A DNA stretch of 64,000 nt from JAWKXU01 sp964468045 (lineage in GTDB: Bacteria > Pseudomonadota > Alphaproteobacteria > Sphingomonadales > Sphingomonadaceae): assembly GCA_964468045.1 (NCBI GenBank), contig CAYXTO010000011.1, positions 62,001 through 126,000 on the forward strand. Reading direction: 5' to 3'. Both the position numbers and the translations under genes were made by a program. The notes below the pieces were generated by a model. That model was not told the origin of the DNA and made no database searches. It saw nothing but the letters and a program-made list of their open reading frames with translations. The stretch's first letter is position 1, and each line of letters starts with the position of its first letter. Below, one piece after another: positions 16,514 through 25,607 of this stretch.

Positions 16514-16628
16514 GTGCCCCAGCGCAGGTCGACAGTTTTAACCAAGCTTCCTTTTCATGCGGGGTCGCCATTCAGAACCCCCAGCGATGCGCCATGTCTG
16601 CGCAGTTCGCTCCATTGAGAGTATTTTC

Positions 16629-18212
16629 ATGTCCTATTTTTCTGACCTTGGTCTGGCCGAGCCCATTTTGCGCGCGCTTGGCACCAAAGGCTATTCCGAC
16701 CCTACCCCGATCCAGCGCCAGGCTATTCCGGCCTTGCTGGAAGGCCGTGACCTGCTGGGCATCGCCCAGACCGGCACCGGCAAGACCGCGGCGTTCTCGC
16801 TGCCTTCGTTGCACCGCCTTGCCGCCGATCCCCAGCCGCGCAAGAACGCCGCTTGCCGCATGCTGGTTCTTTCGCCGACGCGGGAACTCGCTGCCCAGAT
16901 AGCGGAAAACATGCGCGGCTATGCCAAGTACCTGAATCTTTCGGTGCAATGCATCTTTGGCGGCATTCCCGTGGGCAAGCAGGCCCGCGCCCTGGTGCCC
17001 GGCTGCGACGTGCTGGTGGCCACACCGGGCCGCCTGCTGGACCTTATCGATCAGCGCGCCCTGACTCTTCGTCATGTCGAGATCTTCGTGCTGGACGAAG
17101 CCGACCAGATGATGGACTTGGGCTTCATCGTGCCGCTGAAGCGCGTCGCCAACCTGCTTCCGAAGGAGCGGCAGAGCCTGTTCTTCTCGGCCACCATGCC
17201 CAAGGCGATTGCCGAATTGGGCAAGCAGTTCATCCACAATCCGGTGCGAGTGGAAGTGGCCCCGCAGTCGACCACTGCGGAACGGGTCGATCAGTTCGCG
17301 ACTTTCCTCAATCAGGCGGAAAAGCAGGCGCTCCTGACGATGAAGCTGCGCGCGGGATTGGCGGACCGATCGATCGATCGGGCGTTGGTCTTCACGCGCA
17401 CCAAGCATGGCGCCGATCGTGTCGTGCGACACCTTGCCACGGCAGGGGTGCAGGCCGCCGCGATACACGGCAACAAGAGCCAGGCGCAGCGCACGGCCGC
17501 GCTGGGCGGTTTCCGCAATGGCTCCACCCCTGTTCTGGTCGCGACCGACATCGCCGCGCGCGGCATCGACGTTGCCGGGGTCAGCCATGTTTTCAATTTC
17601 GAGATGCCCAATGTCCCGGAGCAATATGTCCATCGCATCGGCCGCACCGCCCGCGCCGGCGCCGATGGCGTGGCATTGAGCTTCGTCGCGCCGGACGAGA
17701 AGCCCTATCTGCGCGATATCGAGCGGCTGACCGGCGTCAAGCTGATGCCGATGCCCTTGCCCGAGGATTTCGCGAAGGAAGCCGCGCGCCTGCCCTTGCC
17801 CTCGCGCAAGCCGGCCGCAGCCGAACAGGGTGACCAGCGCCGCCCGCGCCAGGACCGCCGCGCCCGGCAGGATCAGCCTCGCGAACTGGCCTTGGGTGAC
17901 GGACGGCACAACAGGAACGATCGTCGCCGCGAACGGCCCGAAGCTGCGGAACGCGCCGCGAGCGACCGTGGCCAACCCCGGCATGACCATCAGGCGGAAG
18001 GCCAGCGCAGTCGCCATCCGCAGCCGGATAACCGGCAGCCGCGCCGTGACAACCCACGCGCCGGTCAATCGCATGACCGCCAGCGCCGCACTGAAGGCGA
18101 GCGGGCGGAAGGCTTCCGCAGCGATGGCGGGCGACCCGATCAGCAGAGGCGCCGCTTCCGCCGCAAGCCGGGCGGTGGCGGGCAGCAGGCGCGGATCATT
18201 CGCGCCAACTGA
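16629..18212 (+). CDS. rhlE: DEAD-box ATP-dependent RNA helicase, RhlE-like
   Basis: A 527-residue helicase. The Q motif is GYSDPTPIQRQAI, motif I AQTGTGKT, motif Ib TPGR, motif II DEAD, motif III SAT, and motif VI HRIGRTARAG. The helicase core ends near residue 385. A tail of about 140 residues rich in R, Q, D and P follows, typical of RhlE-type RNA-binding extensions. The start at 16629 (MSYFSDLGLAE) is standard; the upstream ATG at 16557 adds unconserved residues. It probably helps ribosome assembly or RNA decay, especially in the cold. Confidence 0.9.
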   Translation: MSYFSDLGLAEPILRALGTKGYSDPTPIQRQAIPALLEGRDLLGIAQTGTGKTAAFSLPSLHRLAADPQPRKNAACRMLVLSPTRELAAQIAENMRGYAKYLNLSVQCIFGGIPVGKQARALVPGCDVLVATPGRLLDLIDQRALTLRHVEIFVLDEADQMMDLGFIVPLKRVANLLPKERQSLFFSATMPKAIAELGKQFIHNPVRVEVAPQSTTAERVDQFATFLNQAEKQALLTMKLRAGLADRSIDRALVFTRTKHGADRVVRHLATAGVQAAAIHGNKSQAQRTAALGGFRNGSTPVLVATDIAARGIDVAGVSHVFNFEMPNVPEQYVHRIGRTARAGADGVALSFVAPDEKPYLRDIERLTGVKLMPMPLPEDFAKEAARLPLPSRKPAAAEQGDQRRPRQDRRARQDQPRELALGDGRHNRNDRRRERPEAAERAASDRGQPRHDHQAEGQRSRHPQPDNRQPRRDNPRAGQSHDRQRRTEGERAEGFRSDGGRPDQQRRRFRRKPGGGGQQARIIRAN

Positions 18213-18234
18213 CGAGGGATAGATCGGGCCGGGA

Positions 18235-19992
18235 TCAGTTGCCTGGGCGTTGCGGCTGCGTGATGATCCGGTCACGCGCCGCATGCAGGTCGCCGGTCTC
18301 GATCTGAACTCTCAACCGTTCCTTGTCGCGCGCGCGGTACATATCTTCCGCGCGCTCGATATCCTCCAGGCTCACGCCAAGCTCGCCGAGCGCGCGGCGG
18401 GCCATCTCGATTGCAGATTCCATTACCTCGCGGACCACGTATTTCGCGGGCGTGCCGCGCAGGCGGATCATGCTGCGGCGATCGAACGCCCGGATATAGA
18501 TCGCGGCATCGGGGAAAGCCGCATGCACCGCTTCGACGAAGTCCGGGCTCAACTGGTCGCCGTCCATGCAGAACAGGATCAGTTCCGCTTCGCTCGCTCC
18601 CGCCTGCCGCAGCAAGTCCAGCCGAGTGCCGTCGCCGAAATATACCTTGGCGCCAAACCCGCCCGCCACATCGATCATTTCGATGTCCCGGTCGATCAGG
18701 GTCACCGGAATATCGCTGGCGATCAGCATCTGCGCCACGGTTTGCCCGAACCGGCCATAGCCCACGACCAGCGCATTCGCGCCATCGGCGGAAGGACCGG
18801 CGCGCTCCTCTTCCGGCGTAGCGGGCGCTTCGCGAAAGCGGCGGGTTGCGGCCATCAGGAAAGGCGTGCTCGCCATGGAGAGCGTGACGATCGCGCCGAA
18901 CAGGCTGGCGGCCTCCGGATCGATGAGCAGGGCCTTGCTTGCCTGCGCGAACAGCACGAAGCCGAATTCACCGCCCTGGCTGAGCAGAAGGCCCAACGCC
19001 AGCGCGGCGCGCCAGCTCATCTTGAAAGCCAGCCCGATCAGCAGGATCACTGCCGCTTTCGTCGCGATCAGGGCGACCGCCATCATCGCGACGAAGCCGG
19101 GACGTTCCGCGATTGCCCCAAGGTCGAGCATCATGCCGACCGTAAGGAAGAACAGGCCGAGCAGGATCGAACGGAACGGCTCCACATCCGCTTCCAGTTC
19201 ATGCCGGTAAGGCGAATCCGCCAGCATCACCCCCGCGATGAATGCGCCGAGCGCGGTGGAAAGGCCGAGGAACTCCATCACCGCCGCCGACGCCATGACC
19301 GTGAACAGCCCGGCGACCACGAACATCTCGCGTTCGCCCCAATTGCCTATCAGGCGAAACAACGGCCCGATGATCAGGCGGCCGGCGGCGAACAGCCCCA
19401 CGATCGCGGCGATGGTCATCAGCCCCATCTGCCAGCCGGGCGGCCCGCCCGCATCGGCCGGATTGCGGCTCATCGTCGCAATGATGGTGATCAGGGGGAT
19501 GATCGACAGGTCCTGGAACAGAAGGATGGCGAAGGCGCGTTCCCCGAACGGGGTGTGCAATCGCCCGGATGACTGCAACATCGGCAGCACCTGGGCGGTG
19601 GAGGAAAGGGCGAGCGGAAGGCCGAGCGCCAATGCCGCCGGAAGCGAAAAGGCGGTGAGCGCATAGAGCACGGCGGAAACGGCAATGCCGCAGGCGACGA
19701 CCTGGATCAGGCCAAGCCCGAAAATCTCGCGCTTCAGCTTCCAGAGGCGCGCGGGGTTGAGCTCCAGCCCCACGACGAACAGCAGCAGGGTGATGCCCAG
19801 TTCGGCGATGCCGAGCTTTCCTTCCGCATCACCGACCAGTCCCAGCAGATGCGGCCCGACGATCGCGCCCGCAACCAGATAGCCCAGCGTGGCTCCCAGC
19901 CCGAGCCGCCTGAACAGCAAGACGAACGCGAGCGCGAATCCAAGCAGGAGAAAGCCGTCTCTCAGCAGGGAAGCCGCGCCGGTCTCATGCAT
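18235..19992 (-). CDS. Kef-type monovalent cation:proton antiporter with RCK domain (CPA2 family)
   Basis: A 585-residue inner-membrane antiporter. About 12 transmembrane segments fill residues 10-395 and include LGYLVAGAIVGPHLLGL, LLLFVVGLELNP and LSQGGEFGFVLFAQ. A cytoplasmic TrkA_N/RCK domain starts at about residue 405 with the nucleotide-binding loop ALVVGYGRFGQTVAQML. The protein resembles KefB/KefC, which export potassium in exchange for protons. No KefF/KefG-like partner lies next to it. It converges with the helicase gene 22 bp away. Confidence 0.88.
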   Translation of the reverse strand: MHETGAASLLRDGFLLLGFALAFVLLFRRLGLGATLGYLVAGAIVGPHLLGLVGDAEGKLGIAELGITLLLFVVGLELNPARLWKLKREIFGLGLIQVVACGIAVSAVLYALTAFSLPAALALGLPLALSSTAQVLPMLQSSGRLHTPFGERAFAILLFQDLSIIPLITIIATMSRNPADAGGPPGWQMGLMTIAAIVGLFAAGRLIIGPLFRLIGNWGEREMFVVAGLFTVMASAAVMEFLGLSTALGAFIAGVMLADSPYRHELEADVEPFRSILLGLFFLTVGMMLDLGAIAERPGFVAMMAVALIATKAAVILLIGLAFKMSWRAALALGLLLSQGGEFGFVLFAQASKALLIDPEAASLFGAIVTLSMASTPFLMAATRRFREAPATPEEERAGPSADGANALVVGYGRFGQTVAQMLIASDIPVTLIDRDIEMIDVAGGFGAKVYFGDGTRLDLLRQAGASEAELILFCMDGDQLSPDFVEAVHAAFPDAAIYIRAFDRRSMIRLRGTPAKYVVREVMESAIEMARRALGELGVSLEDIERAEDMYRARDKERLRVQIETGDLHAARDRIITQPQRPGN

Positions 19993-20039
19993 CAGGAGGT
20001 ATCCCTCGCACGCGCGGGCGAAACGTCAAGCAGGTTCCC

Positions 20040-20822
20040 TCAACGTGGGGCCATGCGGATGGCGCCATCGAGGCGGACATCCTCGCCATTGAAATAACCC
20101 GTCTCGATCATAGTCAGGGCCAGGGCGGCATATTCCGCCGGCTGCCCAAACCGCTTCGGAAAGGGAACCGTCGCGGCCAGGGCTTCCTTCACATTGTCCG
20201 GCGCGCCCATCATCAGCGGCGTATCGAAGATCCCGGGCAGGATGGTGTTGATCCTTATGCCCTCTCCCATCAGGTCTCGCGCGATCGGCAATGTCATGCC
20301 AACGATGCCGCCCTTGGAAGCGGAATAGGCGGCCTGGCCCATCTGTCCATCCTCGGCGGCGACGGAAGCGGTCATGACCATTGCGCCCCGTTCGCCGTCC
20401 TCGCCCGGCTCGAGCGTGAGCATGCCGGCAGCCGACTTGGCCACGCAGCGGAAGGTCCCCACCAGATTGACCTGAATCACCTTGTCGAAGACATCCAGCG
20501 GGAAATGGCCAATCGAGCCGTCCTTGCGCGAGCGGCTTGCCGTCTTGCCCGGATTGCCGATCCCGGCACAGCAGACCAGCACGCTTTCCTGGCCATGCGC
20601 CGCGCGCGCCCTGGCGAAGGCCGCATCGACCGACTGTTCATTGGTGACATCGACCTGGCAAAAGATTCCGCCGATTTCGCTGGCGAGAGCCTCGCCCAGT
20701 TCCCCATTGAGGTCGAACAAGGCGACCTTCGCGCCCTTTGCCGCCAGAGCGCGCGCGGTGGCCGCGCCCAGCCCGGACGCTCCGCCAGTCACAACCGCGG
20801 CAACCTTATCGCTGATCTTCAT
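20040..20822 (-). CDS. Short-chain dehydrogenase, 3-hydroxyacyl-CoA dehydrogenase type
   Basis: A 260-residue SDR. The Rossmann motif is TGGASGLGAATARAL; NAG is replaced by CCAGIG. The catalytic serine lies in MTASVAAEDGQ, and YSASKGG supplies tyrosine and lysine. The insert and overall layout resemble type 2 3-hydroxyacyl-CoA dehydrogenases (HSD17B10-like), so a beta-oxidation or related CoA-ester step with NAD is likely. It follows a dyad-rich intergenic region and lies 47 bp before the antiporter gene. Confidence 0.8.
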   Translation of the reverse strand: MKISDKVAAVVTGGASGLGAATARALAAKGAKVALFDLNGELGEALASEIGGIFCQVDVTNEQSVDAAFARARAAHGQESVLVCCAGIGNPGKTASRSRKDGSIGHFPLDVFDKVIQVNLVGTFRCVAKSAAGMLTLEPGEDGERGAMVMTASVAAEDGQMGQAAYSASKGGIVGMTLPIARDLMGEGIRINTILPGIFDTPLMMGAPDNVKEALAATVPFPKRFGQPAEYAALALTMIETGYFNGEDVRLDGAIRMAPR

Positions 20823-20890
20823 CCGTTTCTCCTTGCGGCAGCGCTTCCACGCAGCCTTTGCTCGCCGAAATCCTGCGCAAGTCCTTTAGT

Positions 20891-20926
20891 CTTGCGCAAG
20901 CGCACAGCAAGATACTTGCTGCGCGC
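20891..20926. promoter_or_regulatory. Two adjacent dyads upstream of the SDR gene
   Basis: CTTGCGCAAG (20891-20900) is a perfect 10-bp palindrome. It is followed by a 12-bp inverted repeat with one mismatch around ATA: GCGCACAGCAAG (20900-20911) and CTTGCTGCGCGC (20915-20926). TTGCGCAA-like words recur at 20874-20880. They lie 70-105 bp before the SDR start and 100 bp after the bioA stop. The structure could be an operator for the SDR or a terminator for bioA; no T run favours the former. Confidence 0.45.
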
Positions 20927-21025
20927 AACTCGCTTAATCATCGCCAGAGCGGATGAACAGGCTTTCCGGGGCCCTGCCTGTCCGACCACACGAATGGCAA
21001 AGGAGGACGACAATCAGGGAACATC

Positions 21026-22276
21026 TCAGCGCGTCAATGTGTCGGCAATCTTCCGGATCGACGCATAAAGCGCGTCAAGATCGGCGTCCTCGATGCAATA
21101 GGGCGGCATCACATAGACGGTGTTGCCCAGCGGGCGCAGCAGGACATTCGCCTGCCGAAAATGCGCCATCAGGCGCGGCCCGAGGTCGGAGAGATAGGTC
21201 GCATCGCCGCTCCCCAGTTCCATCGCCGTGATCGTGCCGCAGCGGCGGGGATTGGCGATGGCCGGATGGCCGGACAGCCCCGCGAGCCTCTCCTCCTGAC
21301 GCAGCGAAAGGGCGGCGATCCGCTCCGCAACCGGTTCCTCCCGCCAGATCGCCAGATTGGCGTTCGCGGCCGCGCAGGCGATCGGATTGGCGGTATAGCT
21401 GGAGGAATGGAAGAAGGTCCGCGACCGGTCGGCCGAGTAATGCGCGTCCCAGATCGCTTCGCTCGCAATGGTCACCGCCAGCGGCACCGCGCCGCCGGTC
21501 AGGCCCTTCGACAGGCAGAGCAGATCGGGCACGATGCCCGCCTGTTCGCAGGCCAGCAAAGTGCCGGTGCGGCCCCAGCCGGTCATCACTTCATCGGCAA
21601 TGAACAGCGTATCGTAAGCGGCGCAAATCCTGTGCATTTCCGCCAGAACTTCAGGGGGATAGACCAGCATCCCACCGGCCCCGAGCACCAGCGGCTCGAC
21701 GATGAAGGCGGCCGCGCCCGCGGCGCATTCCCGCTCCAGCGCGTCGTAGGTGACCTGCGGTTCCGAAGGGAACGGAACGCGCCCCACATCGAACAGAAGC
21801 GGCGCATAAGCGGCGTTGAACACCCCACGGGCGCCGACCGACATCGCCCCGATCGTGTCGCCATGATAGGAATGCTCCATCACCACGATCCGGTGGCGCG
21901 CTTCCCCCCGGTTCGCCCGGAAGCCGAGCGCCATCTTCAGCGCGACCTCGACCGAGGTCGAACCGGAATCCGAGAAGAAGACCCGGGTCAGTTCGTCCGG
22001 CATGATCTCGCGCAGGCCCCGCGCCAGCGCTTCGGCCGGCTCGTGCGTCCAGCCCGCAAAGATGATCTGGTCGAGCTTCCGGGCCTGCTCCGCGATCGCC
22101 GCCATGATGCGCGGATGGCAATGGCCATGCGTCGTCACCCACCAGGACGAGATACCGTCCACAATCCGGCGCCCGTTCGCCGTGTAAAGGGCCGCACCCT
22201 CCGCCCGAGAAACCAGCGGGATGGGCTCGCCCAGCCCATGCTGGGTGAAAGGATGCCAGATCGGAGACTCGCTCAC
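21026..22276 (-). CDS. bioA: Adenosylmethionine-8-amino-7-oxononanoate aminotransferase
   Basis: A 416-residue class III PLP aminotransferase. The start WHPFTQHG is diagnostic of BioA, SSWWVTTHGHCHPRI follows, and the PLP lysine is in LCLSKGLTGG. BioA converts 8-amino-7-oxononanoate into 7,8-diaminopelargonate in biotin synthesis. Its ATG overlaps the bioD stop by 4 nt, so it is the last gene of the GNAT-bioF-bioD-bioA operon. Confidence 0.95.
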   Translation of the reverse strand: MSESPIWHPFTQHGLGEPIPLVSRAEGAALYTANGRRIVDGISSWWVTTHGHCHPRIMAAIAEQARKLDQIIFAGWTHEPAEALARGLREIMPDELTRVFFSDSGSTSVEVALKMALGFRANRGEARHRIVVMEHSYHGDTIGAMSVGARGVFNAAYAPLLFDVGRVPFPSEPQVTYDALERECAAGAAAFIVEPLVLGAGGMLVYPPEVLAEMHRICAAYDTLFIADEVMTGWGRTGTLLACEQAGIVPDLLCLSKGLTGGAVPLAVTIASEAIWDAHYSADRSRTFFHSSSYTANPIACAAANANLAIWREEPVAERIAALSLRQEERLAGLSGHPAIANPRRCGTITAMELGSGDATYLSDLGPRLMAHFRQANVLLRPLGNTVYVMPPYCIEDADLDALYASIRKIADTLTR

Positions 22277-22893
22277 AGGAAGTCTTCCTTCCTGAACGAG
22301 CCGGCAAAGGCTTGCGCAATCGATCGGGCATCCAGCTTCGGCAGCCAGGGCAACCGCCCCAGCCGCTTCACCTGGCCGATGCGGCAGATCGTCGCCTCGC
22401 TATCCTCCACCGCCTCCCCGGCGAAGGCGATCCCATGGACCGTCACCCCGCGCGCCCGCAACGCCGCGATGGTCAGTAGGGAGTGATTGATCGTGCCGAG
22501 CGCCGTGCGGGCCACGACGATGGCCGGCAGGCCCCAGCGGGCGAACAGGTCGGCCATCAGCAGGTCATCGCGCAGGGGCACCAGCACGCCCCCGGCCCCT
22601 TCCACCACCAGCGGCCGTTGGGCCGGCAAGGCCAGGGCAGCCGGATCTATCGCGACCCCGTCGATCTGCGCCGCCCGATGCGGGGAGCAGGGAGTGGTCA
22701 GCCGATAGGCTTCCGGCAGGATGCGCTCCTGCTCCAGCCCCGACAGCTCGGCGACCCTGTCCGCATCGCCGCCGCCATCGATCCCCGCCTGCACCGGCTT
22801 CCAGTACCAGCCATCGAGGAATCCGGCGAGCCCGGCGGCGAACACCGTCTTGCCGACATCGGTGTCGGTTCCGGTGACGACAAATCCCGTCAA
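22273..22893 (-). CDS. bioD: Dethiobiotin synthetase
   Basis: A 206-residue P-loop enzyme beginning MTGFVVTGTDTDVGKT, the BioD form of Walker A. EGAGGVLVPL marks the second conserved region. It closes the ureido ring of dethiobiotin from diaminopelargonate, CO2 and ATP. It overlaps both bioF (4 nt) and bioA (4 nt). Slightly shorter than E. coli BioD but complete. Confidence 0.93.
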   Translation of the reverse strand: MTGFVVTGTDTDVGKTVFAAGLAGFLDGWYWKPVQAGIDGGGDADRVAELSGLEQERILPEAYRLTTPCSPHRAAQIDGVAIDPAALALPAQRPLVVEGAGGVLVPLRDDLLMADLFARWGLPAIVVARTALGTINHSLLTIAALRARGVTVHGIAFAGEAVEDSEATICRIGQVKRLGRLPWLPKLDARSIAQAFAGSFRKEDFL

Positions 22894-24041
22894 CGCAGCA
22901 CCCTGGCCAGCATTTGCGCCAGCGCATCGACCTCCGCCGGCGTGGCGTTCAGCGTAAGCGAGAGACGCAGCCGCGAGGTGCCCGACGGCACCGTGGGCGG
23001 GCGGATGCCGCGTATGTCGAAGCCCGCCTCCTGCATCGCCGCAGCGGCCCGCATGGTGCGGTCATCCTCCCCCAGGATGATCGGAATGATCTGCGATCCG
23101 GTTGGCTCGACCCCCAGAGGCGCCAGCGCCCGCTCCGCGTGGCGGATCAGGGCGAACAGGCTTTCCCGCCGCTCCGGCTCATCCGCGCAGATCCGCAGAG
23201 CCTCCCGCACCCCGGCGGCCAGCAAGGGGGACGGCGCGGTCGAAAAGATGAACCCGCGCCCCCGGTTGACCAGGAAATCGGCCACGATGCGGGGGCCGCA
23301 GACCAGCGCGCCTTCGCAGCCCAGCGCCTTGCCGCAGGTGCGCATGGCAATCACGTTCTCGCGCCCGTCGAGATCCGCCGCAAGCCCGCGCCCGTCCGGG
23401 CCGAACACGCCGGTCGCATGGGCCTCGTCGATGATGAGGACGGCAGCGTGGGTATCGGCCAGCGCGGCAAGCTCGGGGAGCGGCGCCCGGTCGCCATCCA
23501 TCGAATAGAGGCTTTCGACGACTATCCAGATGCGCCCCTTGCCGCCCCTTTCCCGCCACCGGGCAATCGCGGCGGCAAAGCTATCCGGATCATTGTGCTC
23601 CGCCCCCGCCTGATCGGCGCGGGACAGGCGCATCCCCTCATGCGCGCTGGCATGGATCAGGCGATCATAGACGATCAGGTCGCCGCGCTGGGGCAAGGTG
23701 GAAAGCAGGGCGCTGTTGGCCCCATAGCCATTGGCGAAGAACAGGGCGCTTTCGCAGCCGAAGAAGCGCGCGGCATCTTCCTCCAGCGCCACATGCTCCT
23801 CCGCATTGCCGCGCAGCAGGCGCGAGCCGCCCGAACCCACGGGAACGCCGCGTTGCATCGCTTCGGCAATGGCCTGCTTGAGGCGGGGGGAGCCGGCCAG
23901 CCCCAGATAGTCGTTCGAAGCGAAGTCCACGCCTTCCCTCGCCCTGAGCGCGCGCAGCCGGGCACGCTCCGCAAGCCCGGCAAGATCGGCCGCATGTCCG
24001 GCAAAGGGTGAAATGTCGCTGCCCTGCATGGCAAGCGCCAT
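22890..24041 (-). CDS. bioF: 8-amino-7-oxononanoate synthase
   Basis: A 383-residue PLP enzyme of the alpha-oxoamine synthase family. DFASNDYLGLAGSPRLKQA and GSGGSRLLRGNAEEHVALE are clear, IIDEAHATGVFG gives the PLP aspartate, and TCGKALGCEGA carries the PLP lysine. It joins pimeloyl-ACP (or CoA) and alanine in the first ring-forming step of biotin synthesis. It follows the GNAT gene by 18 nt and overlaps bioD. No bioB, bioC or bioH is in the window. Confidence 0.92.
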   Translation of the reverse strand: MALAMQGSDISPFAGHAADLAGLAERARLRALRAREGVDFASNDYLGLAGSPRLKQAIAEAMQRGVPVGSGGSRLLRGNAEEHVALEEDAARFFGCESALFFANGYGANSALLSTLPQRGDLIVYDRLIHASAHEGMRLSRADQAGAEHNDPDSFAAAIARWRERGGKGRIWIVVESLYSMDGDRAPLPELAALADTHAAVLIIDEAHATGVFGPDGRGLAADLDGRENVIAMRTCGKALGCEGALVCGPRIVADFLVNRGRGFIFSTAPSPLLAAGVREALRICADEPERRESLFALIRHAERALAPLGVEPTGSQIIPIILGEDDRTMRAAAAMQEAGFDIRGIRPPTVPSGTSRLRLSLTLNATPAEVDALAQMLARVLR

Positions 24042-24059
24042 GCCGCAAGCGGCGCGATC

Positions 24060-24680
24060 CTACAACCGCCGCATCCAATATTGCAGCTGCTTGGGGCTTT
24101 CCTCGGCTGCGCCATGTTCCTTCCAGGAAAGCTCGGTGACGAGGCCCTTCATCGGCTCATAGCCGCGCTTCCTCCAGAAATCGTCGAGCGGACGATAATC
24201 CGCCGGGCGCGCGGGATCGTTCCTCGGGCGAACCACTGCGGCGAATGCAGCGGTTTCGGCCCCGGCGCGGCGGGCCGCCGCCTCGCGATGATCGAAGAAG
24301 ACGTGCCCGATGCCCTTGCCGCGATATTCCGGCAGAAGCACGCTTTCCCCGAAATAGAACAGCTTGGAAGTATCCAGCCCATGCCGGGTGAACGGCTCGC
24401 GGAAATCGGCTTTCTGCGCCCACATCGGGGAAGCGGTGGCGGCACCGACCAGTCTGTCGTCATCATAGACGCCGACCAGGACCCCATCGGGCGCGGTGGC
24501 GAATTCCTTGAGATACTTGAACTCATAGGTGACATCGCCGTCATAGAGATAAGGATACTCGGCGAACACCGCGATCCGCAGATTGGCAAGCGCCTGCAGC
24601 GAGCCCGCGATCTCGCTTCCGGTGAGCGAACGCACCGTCAGATCCTTCAATGCGATGTCTTCAACCATCCAGTCACTCAT
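24060..24680 (-). CDS. GNAT-family N-acetyltransferase heading the biotin operon
   Basis: A 206-residue GNAT protein. The acetyl-CoA-binding segment reads VLLPEYRGKGIGHVFFDHRE, which fits the R/Q-x-x-G-x-G/A motif A. The C-terminus ends KQLQYWMRRL. The ATG at 24680 (MSDWMVEDIALKDL) is preferred over the unconserved upstream frame from 24854. It is 18 nt before bioF, so it is probably the first gene of the bio operon. GNAT proteins with this ending are often seen near metabolic genes, but the substrate is unknown; a direct role in biotin synthesis is not established. Confidence 0.82.
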   Translation of the reverse strand: MSDWMVEDIALKDLTVRSLTGSEIAGSLQALANLRIAVFAEYPYLYDGDVTYEFKYLKEFATAPDGVLVGVYDDDRLVGAATASPMWAQKADFREPFTRHGLDTSKLFYFGESVLLPEYRGKGIGHVFFDHREAAARRAGAETAAFAAVVRPRNDPARPADYRPLDDFWRKRGYEPMKGLVTELSWKEHGAAEESPKQLQYWMRRL

Positions 24681-24709
24681 TGCCACACGCCCATGTTCTG
24701 GCCTATAGG
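24680..24709 (+). promoter_or_regulatory. Candidate sigma-70 promoter for purC
   Basis: TTGCCA (24680-24685) and TATAGG (24704-24709) are 18 nt apart, 109 nt before the purC start codon. It overlaps the first codon of the divergent GNAT gene. The match is moderate. Confidence 0.35.
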
Positions 24710-24817
24710 GAGCGCAGAGCGCCCTGGCATAGTGCGACAGGCTCCTTGTCACGAGCCCGTCGTCAGCCGGGGCGATGTGTTTTCGGGCATTATCTGCCTC
24801 GGCAAGGAAGCGTTCCC

Positions 24818-25603
24818 ATGAACCGTCGCCGCCAGATCTACGAAGGCAAGGCAAAGATCCTCTACGAAGGGCCGGAGCCTGGCACGCTGATCCAGTATTT
24901 CAAGGACGATGCCACTGCGTTCAACGCTCAGAAGAAGGGCACGATCAACGGCAAGGGCGTGATCAACAACCGCATTTCGGAACATGTCTTCACGCGGCTT
25001 TCGCACATCGGCATTCCCACCCATTTCATCCGCCGGCTCAACATGCGCGAGCAACTGGTGCGCCAGTGCGAAATCATCCCGATCGAGGTGGTGGTGCGCA
25101 ATATCGCCGCCGGCTCCCTGTCGAAGCGGCTGGGCATCGAGGAAGGAGAGCCTCTGCCCCACACCCTGATCGAATATTACTACAAGGATGACGCGCTGGG
25201 CGATCCGCTGATCGCGGAAGAACACATCGCCTGCTTCGGCTGGGCGACGAACGAGGAGATGCAGGACATCTCCTCCATGGCGATCCGCATCAACGATTTC
25301 ATGTCCGGCATGTTCGCCGCGATCAATATCCGCCTGATCGATTTCAAGCTGGAATTCGGTCGAATCTGGGATGGCGATTACAGCCGCGTGATCCTGGCCG
25401 ACGAAATTAGCCCGGACGGCTGCCGCCTGTGGGACATGCTCACCGGCGAAAAGCTGGACAAGGATCGTTTCCGCCGCGATCTCGGTGGGGAGGAAGAAGC
25501 CTATCAGGAAGTCGCGCGGCGGCTGGGCTTGCTCCAGGATGACGGCACGCCCGGCGAGGTGTTCGACATCAACATCCACCGCAAGCTGCGCGGCAAGAAG
25601 TAA
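24818..25603 (+). CDS. purC: Phosphoribosylaminoimidazole-succinocarboxamide synthase
   Basis: A 261-residue SAICAR synthetase. MNRRRQIYEGKAKILYEG starts the ATP-binding part; KKGTINGKGVINNRIS, IPIEVVVRNIAAGS and LIDFKLEFGR follow, all conserved in PurC. It catalyses step 7 of purine synthesis, adding aspartate to CAIR. AAGGAAG precedes the ATG at 24818. A longer frame from 24650 overlaps the divergent gene. The gene converges closely with the lipid kinase gene. Confidence 0.95.
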   Translation: MNRRRQIYEGKAKILYEGPEPGTLIQYFKDDATAFNAQKKGTINGKGVINNRISEHVFTRLSHIGIPTHFIRRLNMREQLVRQCEIIPIEVVVRNIAAGSLSKRLGIEEGEPLPHTLIEYYYKDDALGDPLIAEEHIACFGWATNEEMQDISSMAIRINDFMSGMFAAINIRLIDFKLEFGRIWDGDYSRVILADEISPDGCRLWDMLTGEKLDKDRFRRDLGGEEEAYQEVARRLGLLQDDGTPGEVFDINIHRKLRGKK

Positions 25604-25607
25604 GCGC

